This document shows, one piece after another, positions 43,553-53,080 of a stretch of DNA of 64,000 bases. The position numbers and the translations under genes were made by a program. Origin of the DNA: Nocardioides pocheonensis. GTDB taxonomy: Bacteria > Actinomycetota > Actinomycetes > Propionibacteriales > Nocardioidaceae. How positions within the stretch are numbered: the stretch's first letter is position 1; every line of letters starts with the position of its first letter. The stretch lies in NCBI RefSeq assembly GCF_003725535.1, contig NZ_RJSF01000019.1, positions 150,514-214,513 on the forward strand, read 5' to 3'. Below the pieces are notes generated by a model. That model had not been told where the DNA came from and searched no databases. It was given only the letters and a program-made list of their open reading frames with translations.

Positions 43553-46375
43553 GTGGCAAGGGTCCGAGTCTCTGAACTCGCCAGGGAGTACGGGGTCACC
43601 TCCAAGGAGGTCCTCGAGAAGCTCACCGAGATGGGTGAGTTCGTCAAGGCCGCGTCGTCCGCGGTGGAACCGCCGGTGAAGATGCGGTTCGAGCAGACCT
43701 ACGGCGCGGAGCTCCGCGCCAAGGCCGAGGCCGCGGCGGCGAAGAAGGCCGCCAAGAAGGCCCCGGCGAAGAAGGCGGCCGCGAAGACGGCCGAGCCCGA
43801 GCCGGCCGCGGAGCCGGCGCCGGCCGAGGTGCCCGTCGAGGCCCCGGCCGCCGAGGCGCCCACCGAGACCGATGCTCCGGCCGCGCGGACGGCCCCGAAG
43901 CCGGGCCCGCGCGTCGCGAAGCCCGAGGTCGACGAGGAGGTCGCGCCGGAGCCGCCGGCCGAGGAGCCTCCTGCCGCCGCCCCCGAGTCGTCGTCCCCGG
44001 CTCCGGCCGCTCCGGCTGCCCCGCGTCCGGGCGCTCGCCCGGGTGCACCGCGTCCGGGCAACAACCCGTTCTCCTCGACCCAGGGCATGGGTCGTCGGCC
44101 GGCCGCTCCGGCCGCCCGTGAAGGGGCTGCGCCCACGGCGCCTCCGGGTCGTCCCGGCATGCCCCGGCCGAACCCCGCGATGATGCCGAAGTCGCCTGCC
44201 GCCTTCGGTGGTGGTCCTGGTGGCCGTCCGCGTCCGGGTGGTCCCGGTGGTCCCGGTGGTCCCGGTGGCCGCGGGCCCGGTGGTCCGGGTGGTCGTCCGG
44301 GTGGTCCCGGCGCGGGTCGCCCCGGCGCCGGCGCGGGTGCCGGCGCTCCGGGCCGTGGCGGCTTCGGCGGTCCCGGCGGTGGACCGGGTGGTGGTCCGGG
44401 TGGTCCCGGTGGTCGCCCCGGTGGCGGTCGCCCCGGCCAGCGCGGCAGCACGCAGGGTGCCTTCGGTCGCCCCGGTGGCCCGTCCCGGCGTGGGCGCAAG
44501 TCCAAGCGGGCGCGTCGCCAGGAGTTCGAGCAGATGGAGGCCCCGACGATCGGCGGCATCCGGGTCCGCAAGGGCAACGGTGAGACCGTCCGGCTCGCCC
44601 GCGGTGCGTCCCTGACCGACTTCGCCGAGAAGATCGGCGTCGAGCCGGCCGCACTGGTCCAGATGCTGTTCCACCTGGGCGAGATGGTCACCGCGACCGA
44701 GTCGGTCAACGACGCGACGCTGGAGCTGCTCGGCGAGGAGCTCAACTACGTCGTCGAGGTCGTCTCCCCGGAGGACGAGGACCGCGAGCTGCTGGAGTCC
44801 TTCGACCTGGAGTTCGGTGCCGACGAGGGCGCGGACGCCGATCTGGTCGCGCGCCCGCCGGTCGTCACGGTCATGGGTCACGTCGACCACGGAAAGACCA
44901 AGCTCCTCGACGCGCTGCGCAACGCGAACGTCGTCGGCGAGGAGGCCGGCGGCATCACCCAGCACATCGGCGCCTACCAGGTGCACACCGAGGTCGACGG
45001 GACCGATCGCAGGATCACCTTCATCGACACCCCGGGCCACGAGGCGTTCACCGCCATGCGAGCCCGTGGCTCGAAGTCCTCGGACATCGCGGTGCTGGTG
45101 GTCGCGGCGGACGACGGCGTGATGCCGCAGACCGTCGAGGCGCTCAACCACGCCAAGGCGGCCGGCGTGCCGATCGTGGTCGCGGTCAACAAGATCGACA
45201 AGCCCGAGGCCGACCCCACGAAGGTGCGCGGCCAGCTCACCGAGTACGGCCTCGTCCCCGAGGAGTACGGCGGCGACGCGATGTTCGTCGACGTCTCGGC
45301 GAAGGCGAACCTCAACCTCGACAAGCTGCTCGAGGCGATCGTGCTCACCGCGGACGCGTCACTGGACCTGCGGGCCAACCCCGACCAGGACGCCCAGGGC
45401 CTCGTGGTCGAGGCGCACCTGGACCGCGGTCGCGGTCCGGTGGCGACGATCCTCGTCCAGCGCGGCACCTTGCGCGTCGGCGACTCGATCGTGGCGGGTC
45501 CGGCGCACGGCCGCGTCCGCGCCATGCTCGACGAGTACGGCGAGAACCTCGAGGTCGCCGAGCCGTCCCGTCCGGCGATGGTGCTCGGCCTGTCCGGCGT
45601 ACCGGGTGCGGGTCAGAACTTCATCGTGGTCGAGGACGACCGGATGGCTCGCCAGATCGCGGAGAAGCGCGAGGCGCGCGAGCGGGCCGCGATGCAGGCG
45701 AAGCGTCGCGTGCGCCGCAGCCTGGAGGACTTCATGGCCTCGATGGAGAAGGGCGAGAGCCAGGAGCTCAACCTGATCCTGAAGGGCGACGTGTCCGGTT
45801 CGGTCGAGGCGCTCGAGGACTCGCTGGCCAAGATCGACGTCGGCGACGAGGTGTCGCTGCGCGTGATCGACCGCGGTGTCGGTGCGATCACCGAGACCAA
45901 CGTCGACCTGGCGGCCGCGTCCGACGCGATCATCATCGGCTTCAACGTCCGCCCGCAGGGCAAGGCGACGGAGCTGGCGGAGCGCGAGGGCGTCGAGATC
46001 CGCTACTACTCGGTGATCTACCAGGCCATCGAGGAGATCGAGGCGGCACTGAAGGGCATGCTCAAGCCCGAGTACGAGGAGCAGACCCTGGGCCAGGCCG
46101 AGATCCGGGCGATCTTCCGGTCCTCCAAGATCGGCAACATCGCCGGGTGCATGGTCACCAGCGGGGTGATCCGCCGCAACGCCAAGGTGCGGGTCATCCG
46201 CGACGGTGCCGTGGTCGTCGAGAGCGCCGACCTGGCGTCGCTGAAGCGCGAGAAGGACGACGCGTCCGAGGTCCGCGAGGGCTTCGAGTGCGGTCTGGTG
46301 ATCAAGGGCTTCAACGACATCAAGGAGGGCGACATCGTCGAGGCCTTCGAGATGCGGGAGATCCCGCGGAGCTAG
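43553..46375 (+). CDS. infB: Translation initiation factor IF-2
   Basis: IF-2 delivers fMet-tRNA and joins the subunits. The 940-residue protein has an N-terminal IF2N module ([19 protein letters not shown]), a long Ala/Pro/Glu region, a Gly/Pro/Arg-rich part at residues 218-312, and the GTPase domain: G1 [11 protein letters not shown]3 DTPGHEAF and G4 NKID. Domains II-IV follow. GTG 43553 has GAGGAG 5 nt upstream. Length is typical of actinobacterial IF-2. Confidence 0.96.
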   Translation: MARVRVSELAREYGVTSKEVLEKLTEMGEFVKAASSAVEPPVKMRFEQTYGAELRAKAEAAAAKKAAKKAPAKKAAAKTAEPEPAAEPAPAEVPVEAPAAEAPTETDAPAARTAPKPGPRVAKPEVDEEVAPEPPAEEPPAAAPESSSPAPAAPAAPRPGARPGAPRPGNNPFSSTQGMGRRPAAPAAREGAAPTAPPGRPGMPRPNPAMMPKSPAAFGGGPGGRPRPGGPGGPGGPGGRGPGGPGGRPGGPGAGRPGAGAGAGAPGRGGFGGPGGGPGGGPGGPGGRPGGGRPGQRGSTQGAFGRPGGPSRRGRKSKRARRQEFEQMEAPTIGGIRVRKGNGETVRLARGASLTDFAEKIGVEPAALVQMLFHLGEMVTATESVNDATLELLGEELNYVVEVVSPEDEDRELLESFDLEFGADEGADADLVARPPVVTVMGHVDHGKTKLLDALRNANVVGEEAGGITQHIGAYQVHTEVDGTDRRITFIDTPGHEAFTAMRARGSKSSDIAVLVVAADDGVMPQTVEALNHAKAAGVPIVVAVNKIDKPEADPTKVRGQLTEYGLVPEEYGGDAMFVDVSAKANLNLDKLLEAIVLTADASLDLRANPDQDAQGLVVEAHLDRGRGPVATILVQRGTLRVGDSIVAGPAHGRVRAMLDEYGENLEVAEPSRPAMVLGLSGVPGAGQNFIVVEDDRMARQIAEKREARERAAMQAKRRVRRSLEDFMASMEKGESQELNLILKGDVSGSVEALEDSLAKIDVGDEVSLRVIDRGVGAITETNVDLAAASDAIIIGFNVRPQGKATELAEREGVEIRYYSVIYQAIEEIEAALKGMLKPEYEEQTLGQAEIRAIFRSSKIGNIAGCMVTSGVIRRNAKVRVIRDGAVVVESADLASLKREKDDASEVREGFECGLVIKGFNDIKEGDIVEAFEMREIPRS
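44206..44490 (+). repeat. Gly/Pro-rich low-complexity repeat inside infB
   Basis: Repeats of GGTGGTCCC and related units encode a run of Gly-Pro-Gly-Gly-Arg-type residues (218-312 of IF-2). It is a tandem low-complexity tract prone to length changes between strains. It lies in the N-terminal linker, not in the GTPase. Confidence 0.85.
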
Positions 46376-46386
46376 TCCAGTCGTGA

Positions 46387-46423
46387 TCCGGCGGGCCCCG
46401 TGGTGACACGCGGGCCCGCCGGA
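46387..46423 (+). terminator. Long hairpin with a GNRA loop between infB and rbfA
   Basis: TCCGGCGGGCCC (46387-46398) pairs with GGGCCCGCCGGA (46412-46423); inside, CGTG pairs with CACG around loop GTGA, a GNRA tetraloop, with one bulged C. The 16-bp stem is very stable and ends 32 nt before rbfA. No U-tract follows. It may terminate or modulate read-through, or protect the infB 3' end. Confidence 0.7.
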
Positions 46424-46455
46424 CACCCACCCGCTCAGACCAGAGAGAACAACCC

Positions 46456-46920
46456 ATGGCCAGCCCACGGGTCCGCAAGATCGCGGACCGGATCAAGGTG
46501 ATCGTCGCCGAGATGCTGGAGCGGCGGGTCAAGGACCCGCGGCTCGGCTTCGTCACGGTCACCGACGTGCGCGTGTCGGGTGACACCCAGCAGGCGTCGA
46601 TCTTCTACACCGTCCTCGCCCTCGACAACGAGCAGAGCGGCATGGACCTGGCCGGCACCGCGGCGGCGCTGGAGTCGGCCAAGGGGCTGATCCGCTCCGA
46701 GGTCGGCAAGCAGCTCGGCATGCGGCACGTGCCGAACCTGGAGTTCATCCACGACGCGCTCCCCGAGAGCGCCCGCCACATCGACGACCTCCTCGAGCAG
46801 GCGCGTCAGGCCGATGCCGCGGTCGCCGCGTCGGCGAGCAGCGCGGCGTACGCCGGCGAGCCCGACCCGTACAAGAAGCCGCGGGCCGAGGACGCCGACG
46901 AGGCGGACGAGGACGCGTGA
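46456..46920 (+). CDS. rbfA: Ribosome-binding factor A
   Basis: RbfA is a late 30S assembly factor. The 154-residue protein has the KH-like fold with [37 protein letters not shown] and [13 protein letters not shown]. An acidic tail ([10 protein letters not shown]) follows the usual 120 residues. GTGA overlap couples it to truB. Confidence 0.94.
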   Translation: MASPRVRKIADRIKVIVAEMLERRVKDPRLGFVTVTDVRVSGDTQQASIFYTVLALDNEQSGMDLAGTAAALESAKGLIRSEVGKQLGMRHVPNLEFIHDALPESARHIDDLLEQARQADAAVAASASSAAYAGEPDPYKKPRAEDADEADEDA

Positions 46921-47777
46921 CCGACCCCGGCCTCGTCGTCGTCGACAAGCCGGCCGGGATGACCTCGCACGACGTGGTCGCCCGCGTGCGCCGTGCCGCC
47001 GGGACCCGCAAGGTCGGCCATGCCGGCACCCTCGACCCGATGGCGACCGGCGTGCTGGTGCTGGGCGTCGACCGGGCGACCCGGCTGCTCGGCCACCTGA
47101 TGCTCACGGAGAAGGCCTACGACGCCACCGTGCGCCTCGGTGCGGCCACCACGACCGACGACGCCGAGGGCGAGGCGGTCGCCACGGCGCCGACCGCCGA
47201 CCTCGCCGAGGAGGACGTGCGCGCGAGCCTGCGGGCCTTCGAGGGGGAGATCCAGCAGGTGCCGTCCGCGGTCTCGGCGATCAAGGTCGACGGCAAGCGC
47301 GCCTACGCGAGGGTGCGCAGCGGCGAGGCGGTCGAGCTGGCCGCGCGGCCCGTGACGGTGCACGCGATCGAGGTGGACGCCGTCCGGCGCGTCGGCGACT
47401 TCCTGGACGTCGACCTTCGCGTCTCCTGCTCGAGCGGCACCTACATCCGCGCGATCGCGCGCGACCTCGGGGCGGCGCTGGGCGTCGGCGGGCACCTGAC
47501 CGCGCTGCGGCGCACGGCGGTCGGGCCGTTCACGCTGGCCGGCGCCACCACCGACCTCGATCACGTGCACGTCATCCCGATCGCCGACGCGGCCCGGGCG
47601 GCCTTCCCGTCCGTCGACCTCGACGACGAGCAGGCGCACGACGTCCGGTTCGGGCGCAAGCTGGCGCTGTCTCTCGGCGACGACCGCCCGCATGCCGTGT
47701 TCGCGCCCGACGGGGAGTTCCTCGCGCTCTACCAGCAGGACGGCGATCTGGCGCGCGCAGTCGCGGTGTTCGTGTGA
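46917..47777 (+). CDS. truB: tRNA pseudouridine-55 synthase
   Basis: TruB converts U55 to pseudouridine in the T loop of tRNA. The 286-residue protein has the catalytic Asp40 in [14 protein letters not shown], plus [16 protein letters not shown] and the C-terminal PUA-like part. GTG 46917 overlaps the rbfA stop; its stop overlaps the next gene (GTGA). rbfA-truB-ribF is a conserved cluster. Confidence 0.95.
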   Translation: MTDPGLVVVDKPAGMTSHDVVARVRRAAGTRKVGHAGTLDPMATGVLVLGVDRATRLLGHLMLTEKAYDATVRLGAATTTDDAEGEAVATAPTADLAEEDVRASLRAFEGEIQQVPSAVSAIKVDGKRAYARVRSGEAVELAARPVTVHAIEVDAVRRVGDFLDVDLRVSCSSGTYIRAIARDLGAALGVGGHLTALRRTAVGPFTLAGATTDLDHVHVIPIADAARAAFPSVDLDDEQAHDVRFGRKLALSLGDDRPHAVFAPDGEFLALYQQDGDLARAVAVFV

Positions 47778-48097
47778 GCGCCCGGATCTACCACCTCGCG
47801 CTGGCCCGTGACTGGGCCGAGGCGCAGGTCGCCGGCGAGTACGCCGTGTCGACGCTCGGCCGCACCCTCGCCGAGGAGGGCTTCATCCACGCGTCGCGGG
47901 AGGAACAGTGGCGCGGCGTGCGCGAGCGGTTCTACGCCGACGTGACCGAGCCCCTCGTGCTGCTCGCGATCGACCCGGACCGGCTGCACGCCGAGGTCCG
48001 GGAGGAGGAGGTGCCCGGGAGCGAGGAGACGTTCCCGCACCTCTACGGCCCGATCAACCTCGATGCCGTCGTCGAGGCCCGGACCCTCGGACAGTAG
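47774..48097 (+). CDS. DUF952 family protein
   Basis: This 107-residue protein reads RIYHLALARDWAEAQ, EEGFIHASREEQWRGV, FYADVTEPLVLL and FPHLYGPINLDAV, the DUF952 pattern. Function is unknown. GTG 47774 overlaps the truB stop. The stop TAG (48095-48097) is also the first half of the ribF -10 box. Confidence 0.85.
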   Translation: MSARIYHLALARDWAEAQVAGEYAVSTLGRTLAEEGFIHASREEQWRGVRERFYADVTEPLVLLAIDPDRLHAEVREEEVPGSEETFPHLYGPINLDAVVEARTLGQ

Positions 48098-48100
48098 TCT
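48095..48100 (+). promoter_or_regulatory. -10 box of a leaderless ribF promoter
   Basis: TAGTCT ends 6 nt before GTG 48107. Its TAG is the stop codon of the DUF952 gene. Confidence 0.45.
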
Positions 48101-48106
48101 CAGCGC

Positions 48107-49066
48107 GTGCGCGTGTGGCATTCCCTCGACGAGATCCCGGCCGACCTCGGTCGGACCGCGGTGGTCATCGGGAACTTCGACGGCGTGCACCTCGGGCACC
48201 AGCACGTGGTGCGCACCGCGCGCGAGATCGCGGACGCCGACGGCCTGCGCGTCGTGGCGGTGACGTTCGACCCGCACCCCATGGCCGTGCTCCGACCCGA
48301 CCATGCGCCGGTCACCCTCACCGACCTCGACTCGCGCGCACGCCTGCTGACCGAGGCGGGCGCCGACGACGTGTTCGTGATCCGGTTCTCCCGCGAGATC
48401 GCGGCCTGGACCCCGGAGGAGTTCATCGAGCGGATCCTCGTCGACGGCCTGCACGCCCGGCACGTCGTGGTCGGGGCGAACTTCCGCTTCGGGAACCGTG
48501 CTGCCGGCGACGTCGCCACCCTGGAGCGGGCCGGCGCGGCCGGGGACTTCGTCGTCGACGGGATCGCCCTGGACGGCGGCCCGCAGGTGTGGTCCTCGAC
48601 GTACGTGCGGACGTGCCTGACCGCGGGTGACGTGGAGGGCGCGGCGGAGGCGCTCGGCCGTCCGTACTCGGTCACCGGCGTGGTCGTCGAGGGGGACAAG
48701 CGCGGGCGCGAGCTCGGGTTCCCCACCGCGAACGTGCCGGTCGGCGCCCTCGCGGTCCCCGCCGACGGCGTGTACGCCGGCTGGCTGCGTGTCCTCGCCG
48801 ACGCGGACGCCCCCGACTTCGAGCCCGGTGAGCCGATGCCGACCGCGATCTCGATCGGCACGAACCCGACCTTCGCCGGCGTGCGTGACCGCCGGGTCGA
48901 GGCCTACGTGCTGGACCGCACCGATCTCGACCTCTACGGCCGCCGCGTCGAGGTCGCGTTCGTGGGCCGGATCCGCGGCATGGTGACCTTCGACGGCGTC
49001 GACGCCCTCGTGGCCACGATCCGCGACGACGTCGACCGCACCCGCAGCCTGCTCGGCCTGGTGTGA
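48107..49066 (+). CDS. ribF: Bifunctional riboflavin kinase / FAD synthetase
   Basis: RibF makes FMN and FAD. The 319-residue enzyme has the N-terminal nucleotidyltransferase motif VVIGNFDGVHLGHQ and the C-terminal kinase part with KRGRELGFPTANV and PTAISIGTNPTF. It is the usual neighbour of truB. GTGA overlap couples it to cobS. Confidence 0.95.
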   Translation: MRVWHSLDEIPADLGRTAVVIGNFDGVHLGHQHVVRTAREIADADGLRVVAVTFDPHPMAVLRPDHAPVTLTDLDSRARLLTEAGADDVFVIRFSREIAAWTPEEFIERILVDGLHARHVVVGANFRFGNRAAGDVATLERAGAAGDFVVDGIALDGGPQVWSSTYVRTCLTAGDVEGAAEALGRPYSVTGVVVEGDKRGRELGFPTANVPVGALAVPADGVYAGWLRVLADADAPDFEPGEPMPTAISIGTNPTFAGVRDRRVEAYVLDRTDLDLYGRRVEVAFVGRIRGMVTFDGVDALVATIRDDVDRTRSLLGLV

Positions 49067-49821
49067 ACGCTCCGACCAAGGCGGTCCGTGCGCTGGCGGC
49101 CGCGGTCAGCTTCCTCACCGTGGTGCCGGTCGCGCGCCGGGTCGCCCTCGACGGCGCGGACGTCGCGCGCGGCTCGGTGCTGTTCCCCGTCGTCGGCGCC
49201 GGCATCGGTGCACTCAGCGGCGGACTGGTGTGGGCCCTGGGCGACCACGTGCCCCCGCTGCTCGCCGCCGTGATCGGCGTCGCCGCCGGTGCCGCCGTCA
49301 CCGGGGCTCTCCACCTCGACGGCCTGGCCGACTGCGCCGACAGCTACGGGGGCCGCACGCCCGAGGACCGGCTGCGGATCATGCGCGACCACACGATCGG
49401 CACCTACGGTGGCACCGCGCTGCTGCTGGACCTGCTCGTGCGGGTGAGCGCGCTGGCCGCGCTCGCCGGCACCTCCGACGCGCTGCTCGTCGCCGCGGCG
49501 GCGGGTGGCATCGGTCGGGCGGGCGGGCCTCTTCTCGCGGCTGCGTTGCCGTACGCCCAGACCCGGCCCGGGGCGGGCGAGGCGCTGTCCGCCCATCCCA
49601 GCCGGGCGCGCGCCGTGGTGGCTGTCGTCGTCGGCGCGGTCGTGGCGGTCGCCTGTGTCGGGGTCGATGCCTGGGCCGTGCTGCTGGTCACGGCCGTGGT
49701 GGTCCCGCTCGCCGGACGGTCGGCGAGCCGCCGCCTCGGTGGCGTCACCGGGGACGTGATGGGCGCCACCGCCGAGCTCGTCGAGATCGGCTCGCTCGCG
49801 CTGCTGGTCGCGCTGCGCTGA
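49063..49821 (+). CDS. cobS: Adenosylcobinamide-GDP ribazoletransferase
   Basis: CobS joins the lower ligand to adenosylcobinamide-GDP, the last part of B12 synthesis. The 252-residue membrane protein has LHLDGLADCADSYGGRTPED and IMRDHTIGTYG, which bear the conserved acidic residues, and many hydrophobic helices. The other B12 genes are not nearby; it is coupled to ribF by GTGA. Whether the pathway is complete cannot be seen. Confidence 0.9.
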   Translation: MNAPTKAVRALAAAVSFLTVVPVARRVALDGADVARGSVLFPVVGAGIGALSGGLVWALGDHVPPLLAAVIGVAAGAAVTGALHLDGLADCADSYGGRTPEDRLRIMRDHTIGTYGGTALLLDLLVRVSALAALAGTSDALLVAAAAGGIGRAGGPLLAAALPYAQTRPGAGEALSAHPSRARAVVAVVVGAVVAVACVGVDAWAVLLVTAVVVPLAGRSASRRLGGVTGDVMGATAELVEIGSLALLVALR

Positions 49822-49867
49822 GGGGCGGGCGCGGTCGACGCGCACCGGCGGGGTGACACGGGCCCGC

Positions 49868-49897
49868 TTGACACCCAAATAGTAAGCGCGCATACTA
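49868..49897 (+). promoter_or_regulatory. SRPBCC-MarR promoter with internal operator
   Basis: TTGACA (49868-49873), a 17-nt spacer and CATACT (49891-49896) form a near-consensus promoter ending 6 nt before ATG 49903. A palindrome, TAGTA (49880-49884), 8 nt, TACTA (49893-49897), lies between and over the boxes. It is a typical operator site for the MarR protein encoded downstream. Confidence 0.7.
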
Positions 49898-49902
49898 AAT
49901 CC

Positions 49903-50361
49903 ATGACCACGATCGCCACCGCAACCGTCACCTCGTCCGCCGCGCCTTCAGCCTTCTTCGCCGAGTGGGCCGACATGGCCGGCTGGCCGGAGTGGAACCT
50001 CGACACCGAGTGGGTCCGTCTCGACGGACCCTTCGTCGAGGGCGCCACCGGCGAGCTCAAGCCGAAGGGCGGGCCCAAGGTGCGGTTCGTCGTCGCGCGG
50101 CTGGTCGACGGCGAGGAGTTCACCGACGTCTCCACGTTGCTCGGCGCTCGCCTGACCTTCCGGCACCTGGTGTCGGTGGTCGACGGGCTCACGACCGTCG
50201 CTGTCGAGGCGACCCTGGAGGGGCCGCTGGCACCGGTCTGGCGGCTGATCCTCGGCAAGGGTGTCCGCGCGTCGATGCAGCCCGACCTGGAGCGCCTGGT
50301 CCAGCGCGTGGAGAGCGCCGACCGCGCGGACCGGGTGGGACCCTCCGACATCGGCCGATGA
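49903..50361 (+). CDS. SRPBCC-family protein
   Basis: This 152-residue protein has the START/Bet v 1-like pattern APSAFFAEWADMAGWPEWNLD and LDGPFVEGATGELKPKGG, then VDGEEFTDVSTLLGARLTF. These proteins bind hydrophobic ligands; the ligand is unknown. Being cotranscribed with a MarR regulator (ATGA overlap) behind an operator suggests it handles the molecule that MarR senses. Confidence 0.82.
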   Translation: MTTIATATVTSSAAPSAFFAEWADMAGWPEWNLDTEWVRLDGPFVEGATGELKPKGGPKVRFVVARLVDGEEFTDVSTLLGARLTFRHLVSVVDGLTTVAVEATLEGPLAPVWRLILGKGVRASMQPDLERLVQRVESADRADRVGPSDIGR

Positions 50362-50816
50362 GCCGGCTCGGCTCGCGGCACGGCGCGGACGAGAGCGCCG
50401 GCCTGCTGCTCTGGCAGGTGACCAACCGGTGGCAGGCCGCGCAACGCGCGGTGCTCAAGCCCTTCGGGCTCACCCACGTGCAGTTCGTCCTGCTGGCCTC
50501 CCTGGCCTGGCTCTCGGACGCCGAGCGGCCCGACGACCCGGTCAGCCAGCGCGCCCTGGCCGACCAGGCGGCGACCGACCCGATGATGACCTCCCAGGTC
50601 GTCCGCGTGCTGGAGTCGCGTGGCTGGTTGCTCCGCGAGCCGCACCCGGCGGACGGGCGCGCCGTCGCGTTGCGGATCACCGATGACGGGGTCGCGCTCG
50701 TCCGCCGGGCCGTGGTCGCCGTCGAGCAGTGCGACGAGGACTTCTTCGCCGCGCTCGGCTCACGGTCGGCGGGGTTCGCCCATGGCCTCAGGGTGCTGCG
50801 CGACGCCCACGCCTGA
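50358..50816 (+). CDS. MarR-family transcriptional regulator
   Basis: This 152-residue regulator has the winged-helix pattern HVQFVLLASLAWL, SQRALADQAATDPMMTSQVVRVLESRGWL and HPADGRAVALRITDDG. Ligand type is unknown. It probably represses its own operon through the palindrome at 49880. It ends 2 nt before the end of the opposing oxidoreductase gene. Confidence 0.87.
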   Translation: MSRLGSRHGADESAGLLLWQVTNRWQAAQRAVLKPFGLTHVQFVLLASLAWLSDAERPDDPVSQRALADQAATDPMMTSQVVRVLESRGWLLREPHPADGRAVALRITDDGVALVRRAVVAVEQCDEDFFAALGSRSAGFAHGLRVLRDAHA

Positions 50817-50818
50817 CC

Positions 50819-52945
50819 TCAGAGCGCGGCCACCGTCACCGGCACCCCGCTGAGCGCGGCGTTGCCCGACAGGTCGAGCCGCTCCGGGTCGGTGAGGTCG
50901 TTGATCGAGACCCCCGTGACCTTCGTGGCGTGCTCGAGGCGGGTGCCGTCGACCTGGTGGCCGAAGCCGTGGGGGAGTGAGACCACCCCGCGCATCATGT
51001 CGTCGGCCGCAGCGACCTCGACGGCGACCGACCCCACGCGGGACGTGACCTCCACCAGCGCGCCGTCGGTGAGACCCCGCGCCGCCAGGTCGTCCGGGTG
51101 CATGAGCAGCTGGTGGCGGGCGCGCCCCTTGGTCAGCCGCTCGGTGTTGTGCATCCAGGAGTTGCAGTCCTTCTGGTGCCGCCGACCGATCAGGACCAGG
51201 CCGTCGGCACCGTCGAGCTCGGTCATCTCGGCGCGCAGGCGGGTGAGGTCGTCGGTGAGCACGGCCGGTGCCAGGTCGATCCGCTTGTCCCTGGTCATCA
51301 GGCGCTCCGGCAGCGTCGGACGCAGCGGGCCGAGGTCGACGCCCTCGGGGTGCTTGCGCAGCTCGCTGATCGTGGTGCGACCGCCGGTGCGCAGCAGCAT
51401 CCCGATCAGGAACGTCGGGCTCAGCGACAGCGTCAGCCGCTCGCGCAGCCGGGCGGCCAGCGGCGGCTTGCGGTCCAGGCGCGCCTGGATGCGCAGCACC
51501 AGGTCGCGGAAGATCTCCCAGTCGTGGCGAGCGCCGCGGGGCTTGGGCAGCACCGCCGGCGTGAACCGCGCGGTGTTCCGGACCGCCAGCCCGTGGAACA
51601 CGATGTCGTAGTGGTCCCGCTCGAGCGCGGTCGTGGGCGGCAGGATCACGTCGGCGTGCCGCGTGGTCTCGTTGAGGTAGATGTCCACGGCGGCCATGAA
51701 GTCGAGCTTGTCGAAGGCCTCGCCCAGTCGCCTGCCGTCGGGCGTGGAGAGCACCGGGTTGCCTGCGATGGTCAGCACCGCGCGGATCTGGCCCTCGCCC
51801 GGCGTCTCGATCTCCTCGGCGAACACGCTCACCGGCAGCTCGCCGCCGTACTCGGGGGCGTTGCGGACCCGGCTGCGGTACTTGTCGAAGTGCCCGCGCC
51901 CGATCAGGCCCCGCTCGACGAAGTCGACGGCCGGCTCGGTGAAGAGCATGCCGCCCTCCCGGTCGAGGTTGCCGGAGAGGATGTTCAGGCAGTTCAGGGC
52001 CCACTGGCAGACGGAGCCGAAGCCCTGGGTCGAGAGCCCGATCCGGCCGTACGCCGCCGCCCCGTCGGCCGCGGCGTACTCGCGCGTGATCCGCCGGATG
52101 TCCTCGGCCGCGACCCCGCTGAGGGTCTCGGCGCACTCAGGGGTGAAGTCGGCGACCAGCTCGCGCACGCGCTCGACGTTGTCGACGTACGCCGCCGGGC
52201 GGGTCAGCCCCTCGGCGAAGAGGACGTGCAGCATCGCCAGCAGGACCACCGCGTCGGTGCCGGGACGGACGAAGAAGTGCTCGTCGGCGATCTTGGCGGT
52301 CTCGGTGCGGCGCGGGTCGAAGACCACCATCCGGCCGCCGCGGCGCCTCAGCTCGCGGACGCGGTTCGGGAAGTCGGGCACGGTCATCAACGACCCGTTC
52401 GAGGCCATCGGGTTGGCCCCGAAGACCAGGAAGTAGGACGTGCGGTCGATGTCGGTGATCGGGATCATCAGCTGGTGGCCGAACATCAGGGAGGCGACGA
52501 ACTGGTGCGGGATCTGGTCGACCGACGAGGCGCTGAACCGGTTGCGGGTGCGGAACGCCTTGACCAGCCGGACGCCGTGCGTCGCGGAGCCGAGGGAGTG
52601 CGCGTTCGGATTGCCCAGGTAGATGCCGAGGGCGTCCTTGCCGTGGGTGTTGATCACGCGGGCGACGTTCTCCGCCACCAGGTCGAGCGCGTCGTCCCAC
52701 GTGGTCTCGACCCACTCGCCGTCCACCTTCTTGACCGGCGCCCGCAGCCGGTCCGGATCACTGTGGATGTCGGCCAGCGCCACGCCCTTGGGGCAGATGT
52801 GCCCGCGCGACAGCGGATCGGACGGGTTGCCCCGGATGCCGGTCACGCGGTCACCCTCGGCTCGGTGCTCGATGGTCAGCTCGAGGCCGCAGATCGCCTC
52901 GCAGAGGTTGCACACGCCGAGCGTGCGGGTCGTGGTCGGGTCCAT
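50819..52945 (-). CDS. Molybdopterin oxidoreductase (catalytic subunit)
   Basis: This 708-residue protein has the N-terminal [4Fe-4S] site Cys12-x2-Cys15-x3-Cys19 and Cys51, the bis-MGD domain and a C-terminal MopB-binding domain (GALVEVTSRVGSVAVEV). It belongs to the DMSO-reductase superfamily; formate-dehydrogenase-like and assimilatory members look alike, so the substrate is not assigned. There is no Tat signal, so it may be cytoplasmic. No electron-transfer subunit or molybdenum cofactor gene is adjacent. A CAGGAT box lies 6 nt before ATG 52945. Confidence 0.87.
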   Translation of the reverse strand: MDPTTTRTLGVCNLCEAICGLELTIEHRAEGDRVTGIRGNPSDPLSRGHICPKGVALADIHSDPDRLRAPVKKVDGEWVETTWDDALDLVAENVARVINTHGKDALGIYLGNPNAHSLGSATHGVRLVKAFRTRNRFSASSVDQIPHQFVASLMFGHQLMIPITDIDRTSYFLVFGANPMASNGSLMTVPDFPNRVRELRRRGGRMVVFDPRRTETAKIADEHFFVRPGTDAVVLLAMLHVLFAEGLTRPAAYVDNVERVRELVADFTPECAETLSGVAAEDIRRITREYAAADGAAAYGRIGLSTQGFGSVCQWALNCLNILSGNLDREGGMLFTEPAVDFVERGLIGRGHFDKYRSRVRNAPEYGGELPVSVFAEEIETPGEGQIRAVLTIAGNPVLSTPDGRRLGEAFDKLDFMAAVDIYLNETTRHADVILPPTTALERDHYDIVFHGLAVRNTARFTPAVLPKPRGARHDWEIFRDLVLRIQARLDRKPPLAARLRERLTLSLSPTFLIGMLLRTGGRTTISELRKHPEGVDLGPLRPTLPERLMTRDKRIDLAPAVLTDDLTRLRAEMTELDGADGLVLIGRRHQKDCNSWMHNTERLTKGRARHQLLMHPDDLAARGLTDGALVEVTSRVGSVAVEVAAADDMMRGVVSLPHGFGHQVDGTRLEHATKVTGVSINDLTDPERLDLSGNAALSGVPVTVAAL

Positions 52946-52951
52946 CCGCCG

Positions 52952-52957
52952 ATCCTG
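52952..52957 (-). promoter_or_regulatory. -10 box of the leaderless oxidoreductase gene
   Basis: On the minus strand CAGGAT lies 6 nt before ATG 52945. Confidence 0.4.
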
Positions 52958-53080
52958 TCACCGCGGGCGCCGGGGCCGAAAGTCATCCCATCACCGGTAC
53001 GACGGCCCATCCCCGGGCGCAGCCCCTGCCGGAGAGTGGAAGGAGAAGGCCGCTCGGGCGCTCCGACGGAGGGACCTGCC

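Noticed and set aside
51098-53080. N-terminal extension of the alpha/beta hydrolase
   Set aside because: The frame runs antisense through the oxidoreductase gene; the hydrolase fold starts shortly after ATG 53081.
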